A stretch of DNA of 64,000 nucleotides from Azorinus chamasolen (lineage: Eukaryota; Mollusca; Bivalvia; Cardiida; Solecurtidae), in assembly GCA_963576725.1 (NCBI GenBank), contig OY755239.1, positions 58,125,453-58,189,452 of the forward strand, given 5' to 3'. Under the pieces are notes generated by a model, which saw only the letters and a program-made list of their open reading frames with translations, was not told where the DNA came from and did no database searches. The translations under genes and the position numbers were made by a program. This document shows, piece by piece, positions 10,332 to 21,206 of this stretch; positions within the stretch are counted from its first letter, which is position 1, and every line of letters starts with the position of its first letter.

Positions 10332-11399
10332 TAAAATGCTTTATCTGCTTGTCTGTAAGGAGTATCAATGAAACAATAATTTACAATTTCAAAGTCTACC
10401 AATTGTTCGTATGTGGTATTGATGTTTCACTATCCAAATAAAAATATGCAATAAAACAAATGGCCGACGTGTAAAAGTAAATGTATGAGTCATGCAAAAC
10501 ACCACATATAAAACACGCAGTTACCCGAACAGCACTATGGCAAAAATAACAGTAAATATATATGCCTATCAAAAGACAAAAGAAGACGCACAAACAAAAC
10601 ATGGGGAGAATATTACTTAGGTTTTCCTGTCGGCGTACATGAAAAGAAGACAGCGTGACTGCCAACTGTAAAATGTTTGACAACCAGACGTACAGTATGT
10701 TGTAGTACTACAGGACCATATCTCTTTCTAATGAACATATATGAAGAACAAGAGATGGGTATGCCGGGGAGGTGGGGAAAAGGCTGCTAGTGTTTAAGTG
10801 ATTATGGTTGTCAAAAATGTTATGTCAAAATGTTATTTCACATATTTAAGCACCTCATTACAATACGCCCTGTGTGTCGATCGGGTAATTACAAGTACCC
10901 GAAGCTGTCACTGCTTCCTCGTTACTTACAAGACATATTTTCTGCAGAAGAACTACGATGAGAGATGCTAAACAATTACTACTCAAACGTAATTTATTAA
11001 CCATTGTAGACCGGGCAAAACCTTAGCACGCCAAATCTGACAGAAACAAGACTGGCGTACTTTCAGGAGAATGCAATAATTATAACACACCAGTTATTGA
11101 ATTATGAGAGTAGCAATGAAGCCAAACATGTTTCACATAACTATAATGTTTTGTCAATCATAACTGCATCATAGGAGTATAGGAATAGTTTCCAGTCTGC
11201 AGCGTACACGTTAACTCTGCTCTGTATCATCTGTCGCACTTTTCAACGGATGAAAATACGTAGAAGCAAACGTATGCGAATTCGTATCGTGGAGTAATAT
11301 TTCCAGAACGGATTTTAGTCATTCTTCGAGAATATTGACCAGTACTCAATGTACTTGAATGTATACTTTTATATTTAGACCTTCCACATTGTGATAATA
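10332..11399. other. No supported gene; contains one dispersed repeat fragment
   Basis: A 95-codon minus-strand frame (10396-10683) is hydrophobic but has no domain signature. At 10823-10915 the sequence (CAAAATGTTATT, CGGGTAATTACAAGTACCCG) matches 33533-33650, so it is a dispersed repeat of unknown class. Confidence 0.5.
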
Positions 11400-11561
11400 A
11401 GCTACAGCTAAACGTGCATACTCAAATACTATAACATCGTCATTTCTCCACCAAACCCGTCTCGAAGATTCTAAAGAGTGGTCAAAATATAGGGTTTAGT
11501 GGAGAAATAAAGAAGTTGCACTTGAAACTATTTTAATTTACGTATCTTATCTGGAGCTCGG
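11400..11561. mobile_element. hAT-type palindromic MITE
   Basis: Left arm CATACTCAAATACT, hairpin TTTCTCCACCAAACCC with GGGTTTAGTGGAGAAA, and the right end TCTTATCTGGAGCTCG. The left half of the hairpin is shortened. Confidence 0.65.
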
Positions 11562-11744
11562 CTGATAGACTGATGAGCCATTCAAATCTGAATATTTAGA
11601 ATTCAAAGGGTTACTAGATACATGTACATGTACTTACGTTAAGTTCTACAACTGTCGAAAACGCAACGGAGGCTGGGCATATGTTTGCAGTTATATGTTA
11701 ACTTTTATTCAGGAAACAGCTACATGGAAACATGCAAATCACTT

Positions 11745-11827
11745 GAATCCACATGCGACACCGATTAACTAGGATTTAAATTGTTTGACACCGGGTCAAT
11801 TATTTCTCAAAAGCTTAATCGAATTAA
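11745..11827. repeat. TTAA-D fragment
   Basis: TTGTTTGACACCGGGTCAAT and TTTCTCAAAAGCTTAATCGA match the right half of the family. Confidence 0.4.
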
Positions 11828-12074
11828 ATGTAAGATACACCGAATCCAGCCATTGATTCTTTACAGTTATGTTTTTTATGCTCCTGCGACTGAATGTGTC
11901 TCTCATACATCATGCTAGTTCAATGTATTGTTGTCGTGATGTTTTTTCTTTATTTATTTTATGTGCTACATGAGGTCTGTAAACTACAAACTTGATTTAG
12001 TTGAAGTTATACCATATTAGGTGAATACTTACAATACACGTAGTGAAAGTAACTTACAACACGAGAGTATCGGG

Positions 12075-12263
12075 ATTAAACGCTTTCCTCCATGATAAGA
12101 TTAATGTTTGTAATGGTATATAAATAGTATTGAATACAGGGAAGTTTGGCCTTGACAGAAACTGTAGAGTCATATCTATATTATTCTATAAGCAAACAGA
12201 AGAGACCCTGATCAAACGGCTCCTATATAAAGGCGTATTAAATACAATTTACGGGGTAAAGGG
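12075..12263. repeat. TTAA-A MITE, partial
   Basis: Left end TTAAACGCTTTCCTCC, the AGATTAAT arm, core AAGCAAACAGAAGAGACCCT and a collapsed apex (GGCTCCTATATAAAGGCG). The right hairpin arm is deleted. Confidence 0.55.
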
Positions 12264-12295
12264 CTCAATATTAAATTGGCAGTAATCACCAATCT

Positions 12296-12473
12296 GGGTC
12301 CATGCTTATAAAACTTTTAGTCGAGTCTGAGAACGTTCTCAAGCATTTGATTGGTCAGATTTGAGCCTTTGGCTCAAATCTGACCAATCAAAAGCTTGAG
12401 AACTCAAATCTGACCAATTAAAAGCTTGAGAACGAAACTCAGACTCAACTAAAAGCTTTATAAGCATGGACCC
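12296..12473. mobile_element. 178-bp GGGTCC-hairpin MITE
   Basis: Ends GGGTCCATGCTTATAAAACT and its complement. Inside, TTGATTGGTCAGATTTGAGC pairs with complementary arms, and one arm segment is duplicated. The copy at 51414-51591 has the same length. Both copies are preceded by CAATC, but no target duplication could be assigned. Confidence 0.75.
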
Positions 12474-13067
12474 AGTACTGCAGGTAGTACAGTAAATGGA
12501 TCGTTTTGCATATATCCATAACCGTTGCCAGTAGATAAAAACTAATTTCTATACCACACCAATAAATGATGACACACACGTAAATACATGTATATATTTA
12601 CTATCATAATTGACAATTGATGAATCCTTATCAGGTTTAAAATTCATTTCTTAAAGTCACTTTAAGATGCAGACTAATATTCCGAAATGTTATTAATAGT
12701 CTTGGAATAAGCCTGGTTTGGAACCAAAATAGAATTCTATACAGCCGCTTAACATCGATTATTCATTGTGTCCATATAATTAAGTTGACATGCCAAGCTA
12801 TACTGTTGCACTATTGTACACTATTCACTGGGATTAATACAAAATGAATCTATAAAATGATAAAAACAATTTCTTCATAACCATATAAGATTCCATGTAG
12901 ACACAGTATTGGTATAAAGTCATTCATACTAACAATATCCCGAATGGAACCATGTAGCTTAATCATTACCAAAAATGTGAAAAATAAACTTCTGCTAAAG
13001 TTTAAATATGGTGCAAATTTGATTATTTCCGATTCGATCAGGCTTTTGAGGAACAATTGACCGAGTG
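12474..13067. other. Mostly unexplained; TTAA-D tail at the end
   Basis: No gene supported. 13036-13067 carries an inverted TTAA-D tail (CTTTTGAGGAACAATTGACC). Confidence 0.4.
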
Positions 13068-13260
13068 TTAACCCTTTCCCTCATATTGACGACTTTTGAC
13101 GAGTATATAAAAGTCACTATAGGAGCAAATGCTCTATTTATCACAATGGTTGTAGAACTACACATTTCTAAAATGTTCCTTTTCTCTAGTTAATGCTCCT
13201 TTTCGGTGCATTTATTCAAAGTGGTTGGATCTAAAAATAGTATATGGGGGAATGGGTTAT
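13068..13260. mobile_element. TTAA-C MITE with half its hairpin deleted
   Basis: TTAACCCTTTCCCTCATATT at the left and GGGGGAATGGGTTA at the right. The left hairpin arm is missing: AAAAGTCACTATAGGAGCAA runs straight into the right arm. Confidence 0.65.
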
Positions 13261-13261
13261 A

Positions 13262-13322
13262 CAGATTGGATTCTGATGAAACGCCGGGTTACTCGGTGAC
13301 TCATCAAAACCCAGGTGGTTTT
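13262..13322. repeat. TTAA-D core fragment
   Basis: GATTGGATTCTGATGAAACG, then CGGGTTACTCGGTGACTCAT, abutting the preceding TTAA-C element. Confidence 0.45.
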
Positions 13323-13799
13323 ATATGCTAGTCGTGTCGCGGTTAGCGAAGTGTCATAGTCATACTACAATCACATTATCGTTAGATTCTGTTTTAGAAT
13401 TACTGGTCTTGGTGGTAGTAACCTGAATTAAGCTTTAACTAACACACATTGCTAATGCATCAATCAGACGGGTTTACATAAAGCTGATGCCGGATAAGTT
13501 ACTTCTCTCCACACTTTGGGATTATCTCTTCAACATACACTCATCGGCGTTACAAGTATATTTCCTCTTTATGAATGCCAAAACACACGTAACGTATTGT
13601 CTCAGTTATTTTCCTGCCATTACATTGTCTCCAGAGAAACTACATTATTGCTTTCAACATGCATAACGTCTCCTGATGAAGAATGTATTGTAATACACAA
13701 GAGGACAGTGTACATGAAGACACTTTTAACAAAAACATTCGTCATACATTTTTTTCATATTTAATCTATACGATAGAGGCATACTACCTAAACTGTCTA

Positions 13800-14000
13800 T
13801 ACAGTAAAACCTCTCTATAACGGCCACTGAATTATGGTAATTAGTTGGTATTCAGGGCAGGTGGCTGCTTAAAACAAGGTGAAAGTAAAGCAGAACGCTC
13901 CCATAGGAGCGTTCTGTTTTACTTTCAGCTTGTTTTAACCTGCCTTTAACACAAAATACTTGTTGTAATTTAGTGGCCGATATAGAGAGGTTTTACTGTA
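13800..14000. mobile_element. TA-204 MITE, complete
   Basis: TA at 13800-13801 and 13999-14000 flank 197 bp with strong palindromic symmetry. The apex is CGCTCCCATAGGAGCG. A short deletion in the right arm (GCTTGTTTTAACCTGCC) accounts for the shorter length. Confidence 0.85.
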
Positions 14001-14924
14001 CTATGTATTTAGAATTTGTAGCAATACATGTATTTGGGTGTTTCTCACCTAAATGATGCCTTGAAATATGCGATGTGATATGTCTATCAATTACGCGTCA
14101 AAATAAATAATGTACAGCTATGATGATGTCAAAGAATGTGTATCGCATTCCATCTATTTGGCAAACTAAACCTTTCGATACTATCCAACACATTATATCA
14201 AGACATTGACTGTTTTCCTTGTATTCAAAATAAAACAAAAACACGCTAAGATTACAATACAGTTAATCGTTGCTAATCCGAAAACACCAACAAATATCAT
14301 GATCGGCCTCCACGTAGGGTGAACAGCATGCATACAGTTCATCTTGGAACTTTCTGCATGACGTTCGACTTTCATAAAGCAGTCCTAAATGTTCGTGTTA
14401 CTAAAATCGGCCTAGCTAGGTTTTTTTCTGGAATATCAGCCTAGGAGAATCGACGAATGACACTTGCAATGCGTCTATTTCAGATTGTTTAAGTCAACGG
14501 ACTCCGTGATTACATGATAATGCATGTAACACAGTCTTAATGACGCTGATGCGAGATGGAATGCTGTGCATAATACAGGCATTTACTATCTGCGTACCAA
14601 AGCTATTCGGTAAATGTCTTAAACTATATATTTATTTATCCAACAATTACTTTGTTTGCATTTATCTTTATCAAATTCTACAAATACCGTTGATAAAGTG
14701 CTTCATCTGCAATGTATTGTCCATTTCGCTCAAGAATCTATGGAAACAATACAATGAAGATCTAATTGTAATAATAAAATGCCACCGTTATCCCACTAAT
14801 GGCGACAAGATTCGTATTTGCAATCAGATTGGACCAAGATGATATACCGAATAACATTCCACGTATCATAAGGACCCAAGCTGCTTAACTCTAGGTCAAT
14901 AGTGTCTCAATAGTTTGTTTTTAA
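14001..14924. other. No supported gene or repeat
   Basis: Frames at 14193-14375 (minus) and 14540-14842 (plus, 100 codons) lack recognisable domains. CTAGGTCAATAGTGTCTCAA near 14890 may be a TTAA-D tail. Confidence 0.45.
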
Positions 14925-15091
14925 TTAACCCATTCTCTCCTACTAAGGCATTTTATAATACTCTACTTATGGTTTAAAACTACACAATTCTAAATTTTAT
15001 TATTTTGCTAGTAAATGCTCCTTTTCGGTAGATTTGTTCAAAGAGGTTAGGTCTAAAAATAATTACAATTCTGATGTAAATAAAGGATTAA
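14925..15091. mobile_element. TTAA-C MITE, hairpin lost
   Basis: TTAA at 14925-14928 and 15088-15091. Family ends CCCATTCTCTCCTAC and GGATTAA, with the conserved TAGTAAATGCTCCTTTTCGG, but the central hairpin has been deleted. Confidence 0.6.
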
Positions 15092-15589
15092 CGTCGTGTA
15101 AATTGGCATTGTTTTTGAATAAGTGCATTATTCAGACGAAAGAGCTTTCAAGGGATTAGGAGATACACGTGATAAATTCATGTCGCTCGCTGCCGTTGTT
15201 GGTTTGACGTATGTGATTCTACAATAATTACAATAGCTTCTATAAGTGTATGAGTATAAATGAATACACGATTGCTTAACATCTATCTCCATAATACCGA
15301 ATACTCAGGGGAGCAATCAGGTTTGAATATAATTGACGGCATAACTGTCTCGGGCAAATAGTTCCGAATTAAATGAAATCGATTAGGGCAGCAGTTATGT
15401 AAATAAAGGAATGTCTTACGATTTTCTACTGATTGTTATATCCTGAAAACAACAATGTTTAGTGTAAGCCAACAGTCCTGGAGAGCAAGTGTGTAGTGTT
15501 GATGTGCGCGTTCAGTAACCATTTACTCCATAGATATGCCTTGTGATGCTTTTAAGAAGACCCAGATCAGACAAAGCAATATATAAAGG
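15092..15589. other. Nothing recognised
   Basis: No gene-like frame and no recognised repeat. Confidence 0.4.
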
Positions 15590-15765
15590 TGCATAATTAA
15601 ATACTAAAATCCTCATATTTTCACCAAACACTATTAAATATATTATGACCACTCTTTAGAATCGTCCCGAAGAGAAATTTCTAAAGAGTGGTCACAATGT
15701 AGAGTTAAGTGGAGAAATAAAGGAGTTACTCTTGAAAATATGTTGCTTTACGCATCTAGTGACAT
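15590..15765. mobile_element. hAT-type MITE
   Basis: AAATACTAAAATCCTCATAT, ATGACCACTCTTTAGAATCG and its complement, GTGGAGAAATAAAGGAGTTA, ending TTTACGCATCTAG. Ends are imprecise. It is preceded by a TTAA-A core fragment (GACCCAGATCAGAC). Confidence 0.6.
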
Positions 15766-16001
15766 TTACATTGGTAGGATGGGTAGTGACACAGAGAGGG
15801 GTACCATCAGTAGTAACTGTAGGGGTAGTGTGTATTACAGCAATATTCCATGCGTGCATTGTGTCCCTATTTAAGAGGATGTCAACGCAGTGTATCCTAG
15901 CATCACCCCTTTTCTTAAGGTCACACCTAACACATAATCATAGCAGAAACATCCGTAGAATGATAAAAAAGGTATTAAGATGGGTTCAATAAGACGTACA
16001 T

Positions 16002-16125
16002 GTCCCAAGGTTATATATACAACGTCTGATTCTGAGTCTGAAATCATTGTCAAATACTGATAGGTCAGATGCTTGAGAATGATTATCAGGCTCAAGCAAA
16101 AAGCTTTATAGAATCGGGGTCATAA
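16002..16125. repeat. GGGTCC-hairpin relative
   Basis: TCTGATTCTGAGTCTGAAAT, GATGCTTGAGAATGATTATC and AAAGCTTTATAGA match the family inner arms, as at 1-130. Confidence 0.5.
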
Positions 16126-16636
16126 ATATTTGATATAATATAGATGTGAGTCCACAGTTTCTGTCACGATAAAACAATGTTTTGTTCATTGCACCATTGT
16201 AAGAAAATAGTGAATTAGTACTCAGGATGTCATTAGCTTTGATATACATGAAGTAATGGCATACGACAGCCTTAATTGCAACTAGACCACAATAATACTG
16301 CAAAGCCATCATCAATGCATTACACCAGATATGTATGTGTTGCTATGAAACTCGTTCTCGACTGTGTGATTTTGAAAAAAATCGCTCAATAATTTACCAA
16401 ATGACAATGCATATAACAATGATCTCATTACTATTACTAAGAATAATTGTCATAATGGCATATGTAATTAGGCAGTTTTGGACATGGCAATTATAAGTTA
16501 TAAAATCAGAGTAAGCAATAAGAGTGGTATGTTTTAGGTCTGCTCTGTTTGCAAAAGCATCAAAAGATAAATGGCTAAACACAGAGCAAATATATTAGAA
16601 CACACTTTAACCAAATAAGATGGAATATGCATTTTC

Positions 16637-16791
16637 CAGAGCTACAGATAACGGTGCGTACTCAAATACATGTACTAAAATCGCCATTTCTCCACCAATT
16701 CTAAAGAGTGGTCACAGTATAGGGTATGGTGGAAAAATAAAGGAGTTATTATTGAAAATGTTTTAATTTACGCATCTTATCTGGAGCTCTG
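16637..16791. mobile_element. hAT-type MITE, hairpin shortened
   Basis: Complete ends CAGAGCTACAGATAACGG and ATCTTATCTGGAGCTCTG. Only one arm of the central hairpin remains, and no flanking duplication is evident. Confidence 0.7.
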
Positions 16792-17200
16792 TATTCCTAT
16801 ACATATACGTACTTTAAACTACACTAAATGTGCCAATGGTATGTAAAATGTATGTGGTATTTCGTCTGAATAGTTCTGTATTGGAAATTCTAATGTACTC
16901 GTTTTATGCAGTGTACGTCTCAGTATCTTGATGATGCACGATTTAATAGGCAAAATAGAGATACTGCCTTCCTTGAGAAATTCAATGAGTCCCTAGAGAT
17001 ATGCAGGTTCTTCACATTAAGTCGTAGGCGAATTTTAGAAATCTGTTTTCAGGTTCAAAACTGTTTTCTCGTCGTTTCTGTTGAAGAATTTGTAAAATGA
17101 AGGAAATAGTAGCAGATGAGATAGTACTAATTGTATAATTGATGCAGATAGATTGTTAACGACAATGATGTGCTGTGGCGAGATGAATAGGAATATATTC

Positions 17201-17404
17201 GTGGTGGTGGCTTGATCTAGTGGTTGAGCCTTGAGCTGATGACCCAGGGTTTCGGGGATCGAATCCCGGCTGGGCTAACTCGAAATTTCAGAGACACTCC
17301 TACCAACACGAGGCTGCTTCCTCTCTACCCAGGGGTTAAAATGGGTACATGTGAGGGTCACTCGCCGGTAATGCTGCTGCGAAATCGCGCCAGATGTTTT
17401 ATAC
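17201..17404 (+). mobile_element. tRNA-derived SINE
   Basis: A box around GATCTAGTGGTTGAG (about 17213-17227) and B box GGGGATCGAATCCC (17254-17267) form a tRNA-like pol III promoter head. A tRNA-unrelated body follows, including CCAGGGGTTAAAATGGGTAC and GAGGGTCACTCGCCGGTA, shared with the minus-strand copy at 57024-57320. The 3' end runs into a TTAA-A right half (CTACTCTGCTTGCAAATGCG, GGGTAAAA), so the true tail is lost. tRNA-derived SINEs of this build are known in molluscs; I do not assign a family name. Confidence 0.75.
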
Positions 17405-17817
17405 GTCTGATCTGAGTCTACTCTGCTTGCAAATGCGTGAAAAGGCGTTTACATGAAGGAACGGGTAAAACATATGGTTCGAATGAGCGAGTATCAGTCT
17501 GAGACCGGAATATTTATCCTAAACGTAGTTATAATTACGATATGAATATATTAAGATATAGCTATATATAGTTAATATATTTGCTCCGAAATGGAGCCAG
17601 CACGATGTTCAGTTTATGCTATATATTTAATAAAATAAAATATGTTTTACTAAACCATGGTTGGCCTTACGAACTGTTTTTCCCGTACAGTAATTGTTCT
17701 CTCTGGTGCATATATTTACCATGCATGATATAATTACGTCATGTCAAGGGTCTTAATCCTTTCACTGCTATTAAAATGGTGTATACTCACAGATTGAGCT
17801 GAAGCAACTTTACAAAT

Positions 17818-18026
17818 ATTTCATTCAGAGCTCCAGATAAGATGCGTAAATTAAAACACTTTCAAGAATATCTTCTTCATTTCTCCACCAAAAACTATGG
17901 TGTGACGACTCTTAAGAATTGTCTCTTTGAGACGATTCTAAAGAGTGGCCACAACATAGGGTTTGGTTGAGAAATGACGAATTTAGTATTTGAGTACGCA
18001 CCTTTACCTGTAGCTCTGATTGCATT
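17818..18026. mobile_element. hAT-type MITE with near-intact 8-bp TSD
   Basis: Element 17826-18018 starts CAGAGCTCCAGATAAGATGC and ends CCTGTAGCTCTG. It is flanked by ATTTCATT (17818-17825) and ATTGCATT (18019-18026), 7 of 8 identical. The central hairpin turns at TTGTCTCTTTGAGACGATTC. An 8-bp duplication with CAG/CTG ends is the basis for calling the family hAT-type. Confidence 0.75.
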
Positions 18027-18234
18027 AATTTTTTCCAGAAATTACTGAACAGGTGTCAAATATGCTGATTCAGTAGATATTCTAAGTTATTAGACACCTC
18101 ATATATACCCACATTGTGTGCTATAGCAAGGTAGGGTCGGATGAATGCGACAAAAGCAATACTCACTGCTGATCGAAATTATAACACATGTTAGAACACG
18201 GGCCTTTCACGCACCATATCAGTTATAATTCTAA

Positions 18235-18490
18235 TATAGTGTAAATGTTTATCTCTCAAATATTTAAACAATGCAAATTGTTTTGTAAGTGCATGAGTGA
18301 TAATAGTATTGATGTGGGAAGGTTGAATCATCTAACGGTTTGCTACGATTATTAACCAACTCTAAATTACCATTTATATTGTAAATAATGTGTATTTTGA
18401 CAGGCTGAAGACAGTACAGATGTCTTAATCCTTTTAGTTTTTGTCCTTTGTGCAGTTAAATAACAAAACCGTTCTACTGGCAGTTGAGAG
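18235..18490. repeat. Dispersed repeat shared with 22320-22830
   Basis: AAATGTTTATCTCTCAAA and GCAGTTAAATAACAAAAC occur here and in the second copy in the same order, with other shared segments between. Class unknown. Confidence 0.5.
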
Positions 18491-18539
18491 AGGGCTTCAG
18501 TCAGCAAAAACGCATTAATGTTCCGTTAGCAAAAGCCTG

Positions 18540-18932
18540 TTAACCATTTTCTCCATAAATACACCTTTTTACAACTTTACAAACAGAGTAGACCCAGATC
18601 AGACGGCTCCTATACAGGGTGCGTACCCAAATACTAAAGTCTTCATTTATCTACCAAACCCTCAAAGAGACGAGTCTAAAGAGTCGTCACAGTATAGGGT
18701 TTGGTTGAGAAATAAAAGAGTTATTCTTGAAATTATTTTGATTTACGCATCTCATCTGGAGCTCTGTCCTATAGGAGCCGTCTGATCAGAATCTGCTCCG
18801 TTTCCTCATGCATTAGTATATATATATGATTCTACAGTTTCTGCCATTGGTAAAATGCCTTGTGTATGTGTCATTATAAAAAGTATTCTAATCAATATTC
18901 ATGATGTCATTATTTTTTCAGGGAGTAATTCC
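18540..18932. mobile_element. TTAA-A MITE interrupted by a hAT-type MITE
   Basis: TTAACCATTTTCTCCATAAA begins the element; core AAACAGAGTAGACCCAGATC leads to GGCTCCTATA, where the hAT-type insert begins. After the insert the sequence resumes TCCTATAGGAGCCGTCTGAT and continues with the normal right arm (ATGATTCTACAGTTTCTGCC). Confidence 0.75.
18608..18774. mobile_element. hAT-type MITE inserted in a hairpin apex
   Basis: Insert 18615-18766 (CAGGGTGCGTACCC to CATCTGGAGCTCTG). It is flanked by TCCTATA (18608-18614) and TCCTATAG (18767-18774), an 8-bp duplication missing one base on the left. The first dozen bases of its left TIR are deleted. Confidence 0.8.
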
Positions 18933-19005
18933 TTAAATAAATAAGATACGACATTTGCGCTGAATTCAAATGTGAAAATGTACTTTTTGAAAACCAATTC
19001 TGTAT

Positions 19006-19248
19006 GTAACCCTTTCCTTGATGAATATTCATATAGGAAATAATGACGTCATGAATATTAATAAGATTATTTTTATAATGGCTTATGAACACATGACATT
19101 TTGGCTCTAGAAGAAGCGATATGATCAGATCTATATTACACCATAAGCACACAGAGCAAACCCTGATCAGACGGCTCCTATAGGAGCCGTCTGATCTGGG
19201 TCCACTCTGTTTGCAGATGCGTCAAACTTACATAAGGGAAATGGTTAA
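19006..19248. mobile_element. TTAA-A MITE, full-length
   Basis: Left end GTAACCCTTTCCTTGATG (TTAA mutated), right end GGGAAATGGTTAA. The core hairpin is perfect around ACGGCTCCTATAGGAGCCGT. Its arm carries the CREB-type palindrome TGACGTCA (19044-19051). Confidence 0.8.
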
Positions 19249-19414
19249 AATACTTACACTGTCCATGTTAACAAGATATTTAAAATCACCAAAATTATCG
19301 CATTGCGGGGTTTACATATTATTAATCTAACATATGCTTTCCTTCAAGTTAACAGAAGCGTGCAAAGTTTGAGCACTGATTTTACTCACTTGTTATCGAT
19401 CGGGTTTACACATC

Positions 19415-19513
19415 AACTTTGGCTTAATCTATGTACAGTAAAGCCCCAACTTTGGCTTAATCTATGTACAGTAAAGCCCCAACGTTGGCTTAATCTATGT
19501 ACAATAAAGCCCC
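19415..19513. repeat. 33-bp tandem repeat, three copies
   Basis: Units at 19415-19447, 19448-19480 and 19481-19513 begin AACTTTGGCTTAATCTATGT and end with the TIR motif ACAGTAAAGCCCC. Because 33 is divisible by three, the repeat reads as an 11-residue peptide repeat; this is probably a coincidence of period. Confidence 0.9.
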
Positions 19514-19701
19514 TCTAAATCGGACGTTACATTTGGAATAAATATCGGTTTTGGAGACAGGTGACAGCTTTATACAAGATGAAAGTCATGCTAAGAACTT
19601 CTCTGCATGATTTTCACCCTGCATTAAGCAGCCGTTTGTTTAAAAGTATTTAAAGTCTACTTTACTAGTATTCCGATTTAAATCGAGGGTTTTTACGGTA
19701 T
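19499..19701. mobile_element. TA-204 type MITE
   Basis: Ends ACAATAAAGCCCCTCTAAAT and GGGTTTTTACGGTA. Inner arms are GATGAAAGTCATGC and GCATTAAGCAGCC. Its left TIR forms the last copy of the 33-bp tandem repeat. Confidence 0.7.
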
Positions 19702-19747
19702 ATATCAATTGTTTTTAAGTATAAATCCTTTACCGACAATGTTTTCA

Positions 19748-19961
19748 TTAACCTTTAGCCTGCTATTGCCGGATGAGTCAATACCTTTGCACACAGTTTG
19801 GATCCAGATAAGACGCCGAATAACTCGGCGCCTCATCAGGATCCAAACTGTTTGACACCCTGATTGCATTTTGGTACACAAATTGATCATAGGTTGAACT
19901 TTGAAATTGTAGTAGGTGAAACATTCTGCAGGAATAATTTGCTCAGCAGACTAAAGGTTAA
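19748..19961. mobile_element. TTAA-D MITE, complete
   Basis: TTAA at both ends (19748-19751, 19958-19961); ends CCTTTAGCCTGCTATTGCC and CAGCAGACTAAAGG. The core hairpin pairs ACAGTTTGGATCCAGATAAG with its complement around GCCGAATAACTCGGC. Confidence 0.8.
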
Positions 19962-20009
19962 TATCGAATTAGCAATCGCCGTTTGTTACATTTTTCTAAC
20001 ATAAATGTA

Positions 20010-20259
20010 TTAACTCTTCGCTTGCTGAATTCTAAAATACATTTCTCCTTCTTTACCCATGTCCTGTTGTATAATTACATATATCTTCACTGTGTATAAG
20101 TATTTCGCTGTGAAATCACTGCTGTGGAGTGCACTGGTTGCACAATCAACTTGTAAATAGTGCAGACCCTGATGAGACAGCTCCTGCAGGAGCTGTCTTA
20201 TCTGGGTCTTCACTATTTACAGGTAGGTATATTGACGTGAATAGCAAGCGAAGGGTTAA
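20010..20259 (+). mobile_element. TTAA-B MITE, tandem copy 1
   Basis: TTAA at 20010-20013 and 20256-20259, 250 bp including both. Ends CTCTTCGCTTGCTGAATTCT and GAATAGCAAGCGAAGGG. The hairpin contains TTGTAAATAGTGCAGACCCT with the apex AGCTCCTGCAGGAGCT. TTAA with CCC/GGG ends is the piggyBac pattern. Confidence 0.85.
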
Positions 20260-20956
20260 TACTAAGGAGTATTTATCTATTTATTTCAGTCTCATCTGTA
20301 TACACACATGCAGTAACAACAGACATACTATTATATAATCAAACCGCCAAACGGTGTATAAGACCATTCTATAAACAATTATAAGAGACTATACACATCA
20401 CACATGAATACAATATTTACTCACACTATATACAGTGTCAATGAAACCAGTTACTGGTCGCTAATCGCTGAAAAGATGAATACAATTTGCTTAAAAAATC
20501 GGCAAAGTAAATTTTGACCATGAAAACACAACACAAAAACGCATGACCAAAAGAAAACAAAGGTTTTAAGCGACTATGTAACTCCTTTGATCAGATAAAA
20601 AGGCACTGATTAGCAACCGGTAACTGGTTAGACATAAAAGAATACACGAGGGATAGGCTAAGAGAATATCCACATTATTTACATAAAAAGAAATATCTTC
20701 TATTTAAGATCTTAAAGCAGGTTCTGGCACTGACTCTGATCATGTGAGGTTTAGTAAATAAAACTTGTAACTTGTTTCGTATCACTTAATAAAGAAAACG
20801 TACTTGATACTACTTGTGTTGCCTTTTCAAAGAGGCCATCACGAATATCATGGTATAAAGGACAGTGAAGGATAATGTGTAACTCTGACTCTACCTAGTC
20901 ACAGAAAAATACACAGTCATTTTGTGCCAGGTTCTCATATCGACCTGTTTCTAATC
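20260..20956 (-). repeat. Tandem array body 1 with LINE 3' fragment
   Basis: About 700 bp between two TTAA-B copies, nearly identical to 21207-21898. Its right quarter encodes a LINE tail on the minus strand. The remainder has no recognised content. Confidence 0.75.
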
Positions 20957-20957
20957 T
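20707..20957 (-). pseudogene. LINE reverse-transcriptase C-terminal zinc-knuckle remnant, broken
   Basis: Minus-strand translation begins RLETGRYENL, continues through a garbled knuckle (CVFFCD then a stop) and resumes as VESELHIILHCPLYHDIRDG. Relative to copy 2 it has a small deletion and an in-frame stop inside the zinc-knuckle, so it cannot be functional. The 5' part is cut by the TTAA-B element at 20957. Confidence 0.7.
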
Positions 20958-21206
20958 TAACCCTTCGCTTGCTGAATTTTAAAATACATTTCTCCTTCTT
21001 TACCCATGCCCTGTTGTATAATTACATATATCTTCACCGTGTAAAAGTATTTCGCTGTGAAATATCTGCTGTGGCGTGCACTGGTTGCACAATCAACTTG
21101 TAAATAGTGCAGACCCTGATGAGACAGCTCCTGCAGGAGCTGTCTCATCTGGGTCTTCACTATTTACAGGTAGGTATATTGACGTGAATAGCAAGCGAAG
21201 GGTTAA
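20957..21206 (+). mobile_element. TTAA-B MITE, tandem copy 2
   Basis: TTAA at 20957-20960 and 21203-21206. Nearly identical to copy 1, starting 947 bp further on, with a perfect CTCCTGCAGGAG apex. Confidence 0.85.

Noticed and set aside
10396..10683. 95-codon hydrophobic minus-strand frame as a membrane protein
   Set aside because: AT-rich DNA gives hydrophobic frames by chance; no homology or context supports it.
19303..19518. Peptide with three 11-residue repeats (LWLNLCTVKPQ)
   Set aside because: It comes from the 33-bp tandem DNA repeat including a transposon end; there is no sign of coding selection.
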